Source: Betaproteobacteria bacterium
GTDB taxonomy: Bacteria; Pseudomonadota; Gammaproteobacteria; Burkholderiales; Burkholderiaceae_E
Assembly (NCBI GenBank): GCA_016868095.1
Contig: VGHV01000213.1
Coordinates: forward strand, 1-5,032
Reading direction: 5' to 3'
DNA length: 5,032 nucleotides
Positions 1 to 5,032 of the stretch are shown piece after piece; position 1 is the stretch's first letter, and each line of letters begins with the position of its first letter. Made by a program: the position numbers and the translations under genes. The notes under the pieces were generated by a model. That model did not search any database. It had not been told where the DNA came from and worked only from the letters and a program-made list of their open reading frames with translations.

Positions 1-1
1 A

Positions 2-967
2 CATGGATCAAATTATCAAGCTGCAGGCCCAGGAACCTCGTCTGCCTCGTATCCCAGAGATTTAATCGGCTATGGAAGGAATCCACCGCAAGCCAATTGG
101 CCGGGTAAGGCCAAGATTGCCTTGCAATTCGTGCTCAATTACGAAGAGGGTGGTGAAAATCATGTCTTGCACGGCGATCCGAGCTCAGAGCAATTTCTTT
201 CTGAGATTGTTGGCGCTGCCGCTTATCCCGATCGCCACATGAGCATGGACTCGATCTATGAATATGGATCAAGGGTTGGTGTTTGGCGGATTCTGAAGGA
301 GTTTGAACGCCGCAAGCTGCCTTTGACGGTATTTGCAGTAGCCATGGCTTTGCAACGGCATCCTGAGCTTACACAAGCCTTCGGCGAACTTGGTCATGAG
401 ATTGCCAGCCATGGCTGGCGTTGGATCCATTATCAGGCCATGGACGAAGCAAGCGAGCGCGCTCATATGCAAAAAGCACTGGCTATTCACCAGTCGCTAA
501 CGGGCGCTTTACCGGTGGGCTGGTATACCGGCCGCGATTCGCCCAACACGAGGCGCCTCGTGGTTGAACAAGGCGGTTTTCTCTACGACAGTGACTACTA
601 CGGTGACGATTTGCCTTTTTTCACCGAGGTAGCTTGTGGGGATGGCTCGCTGCGTTCACATCTGATCGTGCCCTACACGCTTGATGCAAACGATATGCGT
701 TTTGCAACACCACAGGGGTTTAACACCGGTGATCACTTTTTTAGCTATCTTAAAGATAGCTTCGATGTGCTTTATGCTGAAGGTGACGAGTGTCCGCGGA
801 TGATGTCCATTGGCATGCATTGTCGTTTGCTTGGCAGGCCAGGTCGCATGAGGGCGCTGCAACGATTCCTTGATTATGTCGAGACGCATGATCGCGTGTG
901 GATTTGTCGCCGTGATGCCATTGCAAGGCATTGGATCGCGCATCATTCGCCTGAATCGCCTCGTTAA
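2..967 (+). CDS. puuE: Allantoinase PuuE, polysaccharide-deacetylase type (5' end outside window)
   Basis: Cofactor-independent allantoinase: it hydrolyses allantoin to allantoate in cytosolic urate/purine breakdown and is unrelated to the metal-dependent AllB type. The frame is open to the left edge and gives 321 residues, counted here from the codon at 2-4. The family N-terminus YPRDLIGYGRNPP is at residues 17-29, so the in-frame TTG at 122 is not the start. No ATG, GTG or TTG codon exists in frame before residue 17, so the true start lies just left of the window; the family is about 305-310 residues, so little is missing. Visible landmarks are NYEEGGE (46-52, where classical NodB deacetylases have TFDDG), MSMDSIYEYGSR (80-91), EIASHGWRW (133-141), GWYTGR (173-178), LYDSD (194-198) and SIGMHCRLLGRPGR (269-282). 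The C-terminus is complete. Family assignment is very secure; allantoinase activity is inferred from family. Confidence 0.94.
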   Translation, partial: HGSNYQAAGPGTSSASYPRDLIGYGRNPPQANWPGKAKIALQFVLNYEEGGENHVLHGDPSSEQFLSEIVGAAAYPDRHMSMDSIYEYGSRVGVWRILKEFERRKLPLTVFAVAMALQRHPELTQAFGELGHEIASHGWRWIHYQAMDEASERAHMQKALAIHQSLTGALPVGWYTGRDSPNTRRLVVEQGGFLYDSDYYGDDLPFFTEVACGDGSLRSHLIVPYTLDANDMRFATPQGFNTGDHFFSYLKDSFDVLYAEGDECPRMMSIGMHCRLLGRPGRMRALQRFLDYVETHDRVWICRRDAIARHWIAHHSPESPR

Positions 968-974
968 GCGCAAT

Positions 975-998
975 ACCGCCAGTTAATTTAAGGGCGGT
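975..998 (+). terminator. Weak inverted repeat after puuE, possible terminator
   Basis: ACCGCC (975-980) and GGCGGT (993-998) form a perfect 6-bp GC-rich stem around a 12-base AT-rich loop, starting 7 bases after the puuE stop. No T-run follows, so intrinsic termination would be weak at best. The right arm shares bases 995-998 with a second inverted repeat (995-1023), so the two structures exclude each other. Confidence 0.3.
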
Positions 999-1023
999 GA
1001 GCAGCCGCTTGATATACTCACCG
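995..1023. repeat. Inverted repeat overlapping the -10 region, possible operator
   Basis: CGGTGAG (995-1001) and CTCACCG (1017-1023) are perfect 7-bp inverted arms separated by 15 bases. The right arm begins inside the TATACT -10 box and runs to just before the expected transcription start, where a repressor site would be expected. It could also be chance; no protein is known to bind it. Confidence 0.35.
1010..1018 (+). promoter_or_regulatory. Extended -10 promoter for the small basic protein gene
   Basis: TGATATACT fits the sigma-70 extended -10 form TGnTATAAT, with a TG pair and five of six -10 bases. No good -35 lies at the normal spacing, as is common for extended -10 promoters. Transcription would start near 1024-1026, giving a 5' leader of about 26 bases before the ATG at 1051. 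The small gene and the dioxygenase can thus be transcribed separately from puuE. Confidence 0.55.
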
Positions 1024-1040
1024 GTTTTACCCGTTATACC

Positions 1041-1045
1041 GAGGT
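1041..1045 (+). promoter_or_regulatory. Ribosome binding site that fixes the start at 1051
   Basis: GAGGT sits 5 bases before the ATG at 1051. An upstream in-frame GTG at 997 has only AAGGG two bases ahead of it and lies upstream of the predicted promoter, so the ATG is the better start. Confidence 0.6.
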
Positions 1046-1050
1046 CCATC

Positions 1051-1179
1051 ATGGCTGAACGTTCACGTACACGTCGCAACACCTTAGAGCGGCGCGCATT
1101 ACCCAAACTGCTCAAGCGTCAGTTTTCACGAGCGAGCAAGTCGGTGTTCAAAATGCTAGAGAAGGTCAAACGAAAGTAA
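1051..1179 (+). CDS. Small highly basic protein, 42 residues, unknown function
   Basis: I do not recognise this protein. Sixteen of its 42 residues are Arg or Lys (9 R, 7 K) against three Glu, so net charge is about +13. The N-terminus is an Arg-rich patch (R4, R6, R8, R9, R14, R15). From about residue 16 onward the sequence could form one amphipathic helix: L17, L21, A28, V32, L36 and V39 fall on one face with K/R on the others. There is no signal peptide, membrane segment or cysteine. It has its own extended -10 promoter and a good GAGGT site, and its stop is 18 bases before the thiol dioxygenase GTG in the same frame, so the two are probably cotranscribed. The composition suggests nucleic-acid or ribosome binding, or a cationic membrane-active peptide; this is inference from composition only. 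The promoter, ribosome site and biased composition argue for a real gene, but no homology was tested. Confidence 0.6.
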   Translation: MAERSRTRRNTLERRALPKLLKRQFSRASKSVFKMLEKVKRK

Positions 1180-1197
1180 TCGGATTGCAAATTTTTT

Positions 1198-1812
1198 GTG
1201 AAATCAAAAGCGCTGCAGCCACTTCGCGACTTTGTTAAGGAGCTCACGGGGCTTGTTGACAAGACCGACGATGAAGCGGTCCTGCTCCAAGCTGTTAAGC
1301 CTTTACTGCAGGCGCTGATCGCTGACGACGCCTGGCTGCCTGCTTCGTGCGCGCAGCCACACCCGCAGTTTTATCGGCAGTACTTACTCCATTGCGACCC
1401 ACTTGAGCGCTTTTCGGTGGTGAGCTTTGTATGGGGTGTGGGGCAGAAAACGCCGATTCATGACCATACGGTTTGGGGTTTGGTCGGCATTTTACGAGGT
1501 GCTGAACTTTGCCAGTCGTACGAAGCCGACGACATGGGTTTGATGCGACCCCTTGGTGATCCACACCGATTAGAGGGCGGGCACATTGAGGCGGTCTCGC
1601 CGCGCATCGGCGATGTTCACACAGTTGCCAATGCGATGCTTGATGAGCCGTCGATTAGCATTCATGTTTATGGGGCAAATATTGGCGCTGTTAAGCGCCA
1701 CGTCTTTTTGCCATCAGAAACCATATCGGGTCACGCAACAAGCCTGAAAAAAGCCTTTGTTTCAGGCTATAACTCGAGCTCGATCCCGAATATTTGGAAT
1801 CGATCAAACTAA
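1198..1812 (+). CDS. Thiol dioxygenase of the cysteine dioxygenase family, probably 3-mercaptopropionate dioxygenase
   Basis: Mononuclear non-haem iron cupin of 204 residues, the usual length for bacterial members; it adds O2 to a thiol to give the sulfinate. The three-His iron site is visible: PIHDH gives H88 and H90, and GDVHTVANA gives H141. The Ser-His-Tyr set is S154, H156 and Y158 in SISIHVYG. Three points favour 3-mercaptopropionate over cysteine. Q61 stands where mammalian cysteine dioxygenase has its carboxylate-binding Arg60. R167 matches the arginine that takes that role in bacterial 3-mercaptopropionate dioxygenases. G94 aligns with the Cys of the mammalian Cys-Tyr crosslink. The C-terminal SGYNSSSIPNIW is typical of the Pseudomonas and Azotobacter enzymes. 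The start is GTG without a clear Shine-Dalgarno (only GGA 13 bases upstream); no other start fits the conserved N-terminus, so translation may depend on coupling to the small gene 18 bases upstream. The family is certain; the substrate is inferred. Confidence 0.92.
   Translation: MKSKALQPLRDFVKELTGLVDKTDDEAVLLQAVKPLLQALIADDAWLPASCAQPHPQFYRQYLLHCDPLERFSVVSFVWGVGQKTPIHDHTVWGLVGILRGAELCQSYEADDMGLMRPLGDPHRLEGGHIEAVSPRIGDVHTVANAMLDEPSISIHVYGANIGAVKRHVFLPSETISGHATSLKKAFVSGYNSSSIPNIWNRSN
1741..1768. repeat. Perfect 9-bp hairpin inside the 3' end of the dioxygenase gene
   Basis: AGCCTGAAA (1741-1749) and TTTCAGGCT (1760-1768) are perfect inverted arms around a 10-base loop, ending 44 bases before the end of the gene. 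It encodes SLKKAFVSGY of the protein. No T-run follows on either strand, so it is not a standard terminator, but it could stabilise the 3' end of the message. Confidence 0.5.
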
Positions 1813-1881
1813 GGATTGATCAATAGGAAGCATCGGTCCAATTAATTATCGACGGTCCGCATCCACTATCGATTATCTTGC
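1813..1881. other. Convergent intergenic spacer without a clear terminator
   Basis: This 69-base AT-rich spacer separates the converging dioxygenase and membrane protein genes. It holds the palindromes ATTGATCAAT (1815-1824) and AATTAATT (1840-1847), and TGCTTAAGCA (1879-1888) spans the stop of the leftward gene. CGGTCC occurs twice (1834-1839, 1853-1858) and AAGCATCGG twice (1828-1836, 1884-1892). GATCAA (1802-1807) can pair with TTGATC (1816-1821) across the dioxygenase stop. None is a GC-rich stem followed by a T-run, so I call no terminator. Confidence 0.4.
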
Positions 1882-3183
1882 TTAAGCATCGGCATCGCCT
1901 GGTTCGGTCATCCGCTTGGCGATCACTTTATCGATGCGGTGACCGTCAAGATCTACCACCTCGAATCGCCATTGAGCCCAGTCGACCTGATCGGCTGCAT
2001 GAGGTAGTCGACCAAGCAGGAGCATTAACATGCCGGCCAGCGTGTGATAGCGGCCCTTATCTTCTTCGGGCACGTCAAGCAGCCCGAGCAAATCTTTAAG
2101 CTCAGGAATAGGAATCAGGCCATCGAGGAGCCAAGAGCCGTCCTCGCGTTGAATCGACCAGGCATCGTCAGCATGCTGAGGCTTGAATTCACCGGCAATC
2201 GCTTCGAAAACATCTTGCTCGGTGACGATTCCTTGGGGTTGTCCGTACTCGTCCATGACCACGACCATCGACGTCGAACTTGCCCTGAAATTTTCAAGTA
2301 ATTCCATTCCGGTTAATGTTTCTGGAACAAAGACGGCAGGTTGCATGGCGCGTTGAATATCGGCAGCTTCTTTGCGCAAAAATTGATTGAGCAAATGCTT
2401 TGCAGAAACAATGCCGACAATCTCGCGGCTATCGCCACGTAACACTGGGAAGCGCGAATGATCGGAAGCCGCGATGACTGCAAGATTATCCTCGGTGGGC
2501 ACCTCGGCATCGAGCGCTACCAATTCGGATCGAGGCACCATCAGCGAAGTAATCTGCCTATCATCGAGTCGAAATACGTTTCGAACCATTTGGTGCTCTT
2601 GGGCCTCAATAACACCAGCGTCGGAACCTTCCTCGAGCAAGGCTTCGATTTCTTCTTCAGTCACCGATGGTTGCTCTTGGATACGCCTTGGAAAAATAGC
2701 AAGAACCAGTTCGGTGGTGCTTGTGAGTAAGCTCACAAAGGGGCGGACGATCAGTGCTAATAATTGCATCGGTGCGGCTACGATGCGGGCGATGGTTTCT
2801 GGATTGCCCTGTGCGAGGCGCTTGGGAACCAGTTCACCAAAGACGATCGATAAAAAGGTGATAATGACCACAACCAAGCCTGTCGCAATCCATTGCGAGG
2901 GCTCATTGGCCATGCCGAGCTGGCGAAAACCTTCAGCAAGTGGCCTTGCAAGCGTTGCCTCACCCACGATCCCCGAAAGCACGCCTACCGAGGTAATACC
3001 AATTTGAATCGTTGACAGGAATCTTGTCGGTTCGCTGTTTAAAGCGAGTGCAGCCGCAGCTGCAGCGTCCCCCTCATCAACTAATTTTTGTAATCGTGCT
3101 TTGCGAGAGGACACGAGTGCCATTTCTGACATGGCAAAAAGTCCATTTAATAGAATTAAAAAAACGACGGCAAAGATTTCCAT
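1882..3183 (-). CDS. DUF21/CBS/CorC_HlyC membrane protein (CNNM/CorC or YtfL-type transporter)
   Basis: Inner-membrane protein of 433 residues with the standard order of the family long mislabelled hemolysin. The DUF21 membrane domain covers about residues 1-165, with hydrophobic segments near 1-23, 56-79, 98-120 and 135-163, the SEMALVSSRKAR motif (19-30) and GELVPK (116-121). Two cytosolic CBS modules follow, about 205-270 (MVPRSELVALD 215-225, SRFPV 243-247) and 280-332 (MDEYG 310-314, IVTEQDVFEAIAGE 319-332). A CorC_HlyC domain occupies about 350-425. Relatives include CNNM/CorC magnesium efflux proteins, Bacillus MpfA and E. coli YtfL (PaeA, linked to cadaverine and putrescine export); the substrate cannot be read from sequence. 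The start could be this ATG or the GTG directly before it (3184-3186); neither has a good ribosome site. An alanine run at 40-45 is coded by GCN repeats. The gene lies 69 bases after the dehydrogenase small subunit on the same strand, behind two hairpins. Confidence 0.93.
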   Translation of the reverse strand: MEIFAVVFLILLNGLFAMSEMALVSSRKARLQKLVDEGDAAAAAALALNSEPTRFLSTIQIGITSVGVLSGIVGEATLARPLAEGFRQLGMANEPSQWIATGLVVVIITFLSIVFGELVPKRLAQGNPETIARIVAAPMQLLALIVRPFVSLLTSTTELVLAIFPRRIQEQPSVTEEEIEALLEEGSDAGVIEAQEHQMVRNVFRLDDRQITSLMVPRSELVALDAEVPTEDNLAVIAASDHSRFPVLRGDSREIVGIVSAKHLLNQFLRKEAADIQRAMQPAVFVPETLTGMELLENFRASSTSMVVVMDEYGQPQGIVTEQDVFEAIAGEFKPQHADDAWSIQREDGSWLLDGLIPIPELKDLLGLLDVPEEDKGRYHTLAGMLMLLLGRLPHAADQVDWAQWRFEVVDLDGHRIDKVIAKRMTEPGDADA

Positions 3184-3194
3184 CACGAGGAGCC

Positions 3195-3212
3195 GGAAGT
3201 TGCGGAACTTCC
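3195..3212 (-). repeat. Leader hairpin A just upstream of the membrane protein gene
   Basis: GGAAGTT (3195-3201) and AACTTCC (3206-3212) form a perfect 7-bp stem with a 4-base loop. On the leftward transcript it ends 8 bases before the GTG at 3186, where a ribosome site should be, and its first arm holds the only Shine-Dalgarno-like GGAAG nearby. It may affect translation initiation, or serve as a dyad operator. No T-run follows, so it is not a standard terminator. Confidence 0.5.
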
Positions 3213-3215
3213 AAG

Positions 3216-3235
3216 GTTACCGGCATTACGGCAAC
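3216..3235 (-). repeat. Leader hairpin B between the dehydrogenase and the membrane protein genes
   Basis: GTTACCG (3216-3222) and CGGCAAC (3229-3235) pair with one A-C mismatch around a 6-base loop. It lies 3 bases from hairpin A. Bases 3231-3235 (GCAAC) could instead pair with GTTGC at 3199-3203 of hairpin A, so the two hairpins and the long-range pairing are alternatives. Confidence 0.4.
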
Positions 3236-3255
3236 TCGTCCATTTCGCCCTTAGT

Positions 3256-4437
3256 CTATTGCAATAATTTAGCCATCACTATGTTGTGATAATCCGTATC
3301 ACCAAGACGCAATTCAAAGGCAGTTAGCCTTCTGAAGAAATGGCCAACACTTAGTTCATCGGTAACGCCCATGCCGCCGTGTAATTGCACGGCTTCTTGC
3401 GAAATACTGCGCCCGGCAATACCGATCAGCAGCCGCGAGGCAGCTAGGGCATGGTCGCAGGACGAGAAATTAGCCTCGATGGGCGTATCTGATGCCAGTC
3501 GTTCGCAAGCGTCTGCTGCACGAATCAGCATCGAATACGATTGTTCGCTGTGAACAAACATATCGACTGCACGGTGTTGTAATGCTTGAAACCTTCCAAT
3601 AGCTTGACCGAATTGCTTGCGGGTTTGTAGGTATTGCTTGGTTTGCTCAACCAGCGCTCGCATGCAACCTTGCGCATCGGCACACCAAGCCATTAAACGG
3701 ATCGCCTGACTTTTGCGAATCGCCTCGTGCCCATCGGCGCTTAATAAAGCGCTTGCCGGTACCCAGCAATCGCGCAGATCTAAATCGGCGTACCAACGTG
3801 AATCCATGCCAGGATAGCTTTTAAGCTGTACACCTGGGACTTCAGAGCCAAAGAGGAAAACAGCGATGGGTGCATCATCTGCATGGCCTAACTTCGCGGT
3901 AAGCAGCCATTGATCAGCAAGTGCGCCCGCACAAACCAGCACCTTGGTACCGTTGATGACATAACCGTCGCCCGCCTGATGGGCTCTTGTTTGTACGGCC
4001 ATCATTTGGCCTTGCATATGGGCTTCGTCGTGCGCAGGGACAATCATGCGATCGCCGATTGCGATTGCGCCAAGGGCTTCGCTGATCCGCCTTTGTTTTG
4101 CAATGAATGATGGATCAGTCGAAACTTTGGAGCTTTTTAAATGTTGCAACAAATGCACGGACTCGATCGCAACCTCATGCCAGGGTTCTAGCAAAAGTCC
4201 AGGGGCGAGAGCTTGTGCGACAAGCATGGCATCAAAAGCATTGCCACCGATGCCTCCGTCTTCCTCTGGCACCATCAAGCCGAGAAGTCCAAGTTCGGCA
4301 AGCGTTTGCCATCGCCAACGCGGCGATCCTGGATCGGCGAGTTGTTTGCGTCGGGCATCAAAGCCGTAGTCTCGCTCTAAAAATCGTTGCACACTGTCGA
4401 CAAGCATTTGCTGCTCAGCGGTGATCTGAAAATTCAT
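3256..4437 (-). CDS. Acyl-CoA dehydrogenase, small (PimD-like) subunit lacking the catalytic Glu
   Basis: Flavin-binding subunit of a two-gene acyl-CoA dehydrogenase, 393 residues, the normal full length. The helical N-terminal domain (about 1-110) contains GLLGLMVPEEDGGIGG (50-65); the middle beta domain (about 120-230) holds DGYVINGTKVLVCAGALAD (157-175); the C-terminal helical domain (about 240-390) has the flavin motif RKQFG with GRFQALQHR (273-289) and QLHGGMGVTDE (351-361). Neither usual base position has a glutamate: the helix-G site (isovaleryl-CoA dehydrogenase Glu254 type) falls on I246 in AIRLMA, and the medium-chain Glu376 site falls near L378 in ELRLGD. It would thus need the partner encoded upstream. 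Start ATG at 4437 has GAGGA 8 bases ahead, and 17 bases separate it from the large-subunit stop, so the two are cotranscribed. The pair resembles pimeloyl-CoA dehydrogenase PimC/PimD and mycobacterial heterotetramers such as ChsE4-ChsE5. Acyl substrate unknown. Confidence 0.9.
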   Translation of the reverse strand: MNFQITAEQQMLVDSVQRFLERDYGFDARRKQLADPGSPRWRWQTLAELGLLGLMVPEEDGGIGGNAFDAMLVAQALAPGLLLEPWHEVAIESVHLLQHLKSSKVSTDPSFIAKQRRISEALGAIAIGDRMIVPAHDEAHMQGQMMAVQTRAHQAGDGYVINGTKVLVCAGALADQWLLTAKLGHADDAPIAVFLFGSEVPGVQLKSYPGMDSRWYADLDLRDCWVPASALLSADGHEAIRKSQAIRLMAWCADAQGCMRALVEQTKQYLQTRKQFGQAIGRFQALQHRAVDMFVHSEQSYSMLIRAADACERLASDTPIEANFSSCDHALAASRLLIGIAGRSISQEAVQLHGGMGVTDELSVGHFFRRLTAFELRLGDTDYHNIVMAKLLQ

Positions 4438-4445
4438 CGTCTCGG

Positions 4446-4450
4446 TCCTC
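4446..4450 (-). promoter_or_regulatory. Ribosome binding site of the dehydrogenase small subunit
   Basis: On the minus strand GAGGA lies 8 bases before the ATG at 4437, inside the 17-base gap between the two dehydrogenase genes. It supports that start and tight coexpression of the two subunits. Confidence 0.6.
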
Positions 4451-4454
4451 GCGC

Positions 4455-5032
4455 TTAGAGTCCCAACACCATCTGGGAGATGATGTTGCGCTGGATTTCA
4501 TTGGATCCACCGTAAATCGTGGTCTTTCTCATATTCAAATAAGCAGCCCCCAAAGGAATGGCCCAGGGCGAGACAGGTGCCTGTGCCTGCCAGCCTGCAT
4601 TGATCCAATCGCGTTGAAAAGGGATCGCCGCCGAACCCACGGCAAGCATCATTAACTCGGTGAGCGATTGCTGAATCTCACTGCCTTTGATCTTTAGAAT
4701 CGAAACCTCTGGCCCCGGACTGCGTTTTTCGGCTTCAGCAGCGAGCACACGCAGGTTGGTAATCTCAAGTGCCATGAGCTCGGCTTCAAGGCGGGCAAGC
4801 TTGGCAGAAAATAAAGGATCCGACAGCAAAGGCTTGCCATGACGTGTTTCGCGCGAGGCAATCCGCTTTAGTCTTGCCAATTCACGCTTTGAAATCCCCA
4901 CGCCTGCAATATTGGTTCGTTCGTGACCGAGAAGGTATTTGGCATAGGTCCAGCCCCGATTCTCCTCGCCAACGAGGTTTGATCTTGGAACGCGAACGTT
5001 ATCAAAAAAAACTTCATTAACCTCATGGGCAC
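4455..5032 (-). CDS. Acyl-CoA dehydrogenase, large (PimC-like) subunit, 3' part only
   Basis: C-terminal half of the partner subunit; the frame is open through the right edge, so the in-frame GTG at 4901 is internal. The visible part begins AHEVNEVFFDNVRVP, the end of the acyl-CoA dehydrogenase middle domain, followed by NRGWTYAKYLLGHERTNIAG. The Glu of GHERTN (codon 4920-4922) aligns with the helix-G catalytic base of isovaleryl-CoA dehydrogenase-type enzymes. Where ordinary family members have RKQFGQxIGxFQ, this one has SRETRHGKPLLSDP, so the usual flavin arginine motif is missing. Near the C-terminus IYGGSNEIQRNI has Gly where medium-chain enzymes carry Glu376. It complements the small subunit encoded 17 bases downstream: base here, flavin motif there. 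An 8-T run in the coding strand (5004-5011) codes Phe-Phe; the frame is intact. The family is very secure, the substrate unknown. Confidence 0.92.
   Translation of the reverse strand, partial: AHEVNEVFFDNVRVPRSNLVGEENRGWTYAKYLLGHERTNIAGVGISKRELARLKRIASRETRHGKPLLSDPLFSAKLARLEAELMALEITNLRVLAAEAEKRSPGPEVSILKIKGSEIQQSLTELMMLAVGSAAIPFQRDWINAGWQAQAPVSPWAIPLGAAYLNMRKTTIYGGSNEIQRNIISQMVLGL
5004..5011. repeat. Homopolymer of 8 A within the large-subunit gene
   Basis: Eight consecutive A on the plus strand (T on the coding strand) fall in codons GTT TTT TTT of EVFFDN. With eight bases the dehydrogenase frame is correct; gain or loss of one would break the gene. Confidence 0.7.

Noticed and set aside
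3..65. Short frame starting ATG and ending TAA, 20 residues, overlapping the start of puuE
   Set aside because: It may be the tail of an upstream gene, since the frame is open to the edge, but 20 unrecognised residues overlapping conserved PuuE sequence are not enough for a call.
997..1050. Longer version of the small basic protein from GTG at 997 (60 residues)
   Set aside because: The extra 18 codons span the predicted promoter and the ribosome site of the ATG at 1051, and AAGGG is only two bases from the GTG.
750..1115. 121-residue open frame on the minus strand
   Set aside because: It runs antisense through the puuE end, the promoter region and the small basic gene; its composition resembles no protein family I know.
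1815..1888. Short palindromes in the convergent spacer as a bidirectional terminator
   Set aside because: They are AT-rich, lack proper loops and are not followed by T-runs.
2474..3007. 177-residue open frame on the plus strand
   Set aside because: It lies fully antisense to the membrane protein gene, has Ser-rich low-complexity composition typical of a shadow frame, and shows no recognisable domain.
3048..3066. GCN-type trinucleotide run as a microsatellite
   Set aside because: It codes an alanine run with mixed third bases, common in the cytosolic segment of this membrane domain, and is not a pure repeat.
3275..3290. ATCAC/GTGAT inverted repeat at the end of the dehydrogenase small-subunit gene
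   Set aside because: A 5-bp stem inside codons for conserved residues is expected by chance.
4046..4424. Two overlapping plus-strand frames of 107 and 105 residues
   Set aside because: Both are antisense to the dehydrogenase small subunit, which is unmistakable by motif content.

Overview
The window fits a moderate-GC member of the Pseudomonadota, most likely a betaproteobacterium of the Burkholderiales type. That placement rests only on how familiar the proteins look: a PuuE-type allantoinase, a Gln-type thiol dioxygenase, and a PimC/PimD-like acyl-CoA dehydrogenase pair. It was not checked by any search. I see no RNA gene, CRISPR array, insertion sequence or phage gene. Coding density is high and all reading frames are intact.

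Layout. The left part (1-1812) reads rightwards. It holds puuE, cut by the left window edge; then an 83-base gap with an inverted repeat and a good extended -10 promoter; then a tiny, very basic protein of 42 residues; and, 18 bases further on, a cupin thiol dioxygenase whose residues point to 3-mercaptopropionate rather than cysteine. The right part (1882-5032) reads leftwards and in transcription order holds the large subunit of a two-subunit acyl-CoA dehydrogenase (cut by the right edge), the small subunit 17 bases later, a 69-base spacer with two hairpins, and a DUF21/CBS/CorC_HlyC membrane protein. The two groups converge on a 69-base spacer (1813-1881) with no convincing terminator.

How the genes work together. 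PuuE opens the allantoin ring in purine (urate) breakdown. The thiol dioxygenase turns a small thiol into its sulfinate. The dehydrogenase subunits are one enzyme: the large one carries a helix-G glutamate suited to be the catalytic base but lacks the RKQFG flavin motif, while the small one carries the flavin motif but has no glutamate at either known base position. The membrane protein is probably an ion or polyamine transporter, apparently unrelated in substrate. No single pathway ties the whole window together.

The least explained parts are the 42-residue basic protein with its own promoter, overlapped by a 7-bp inverted repeat, and the double-hairpin leader ahead of the membrane protein gene. 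Neither amounts to a demonstrated new system.
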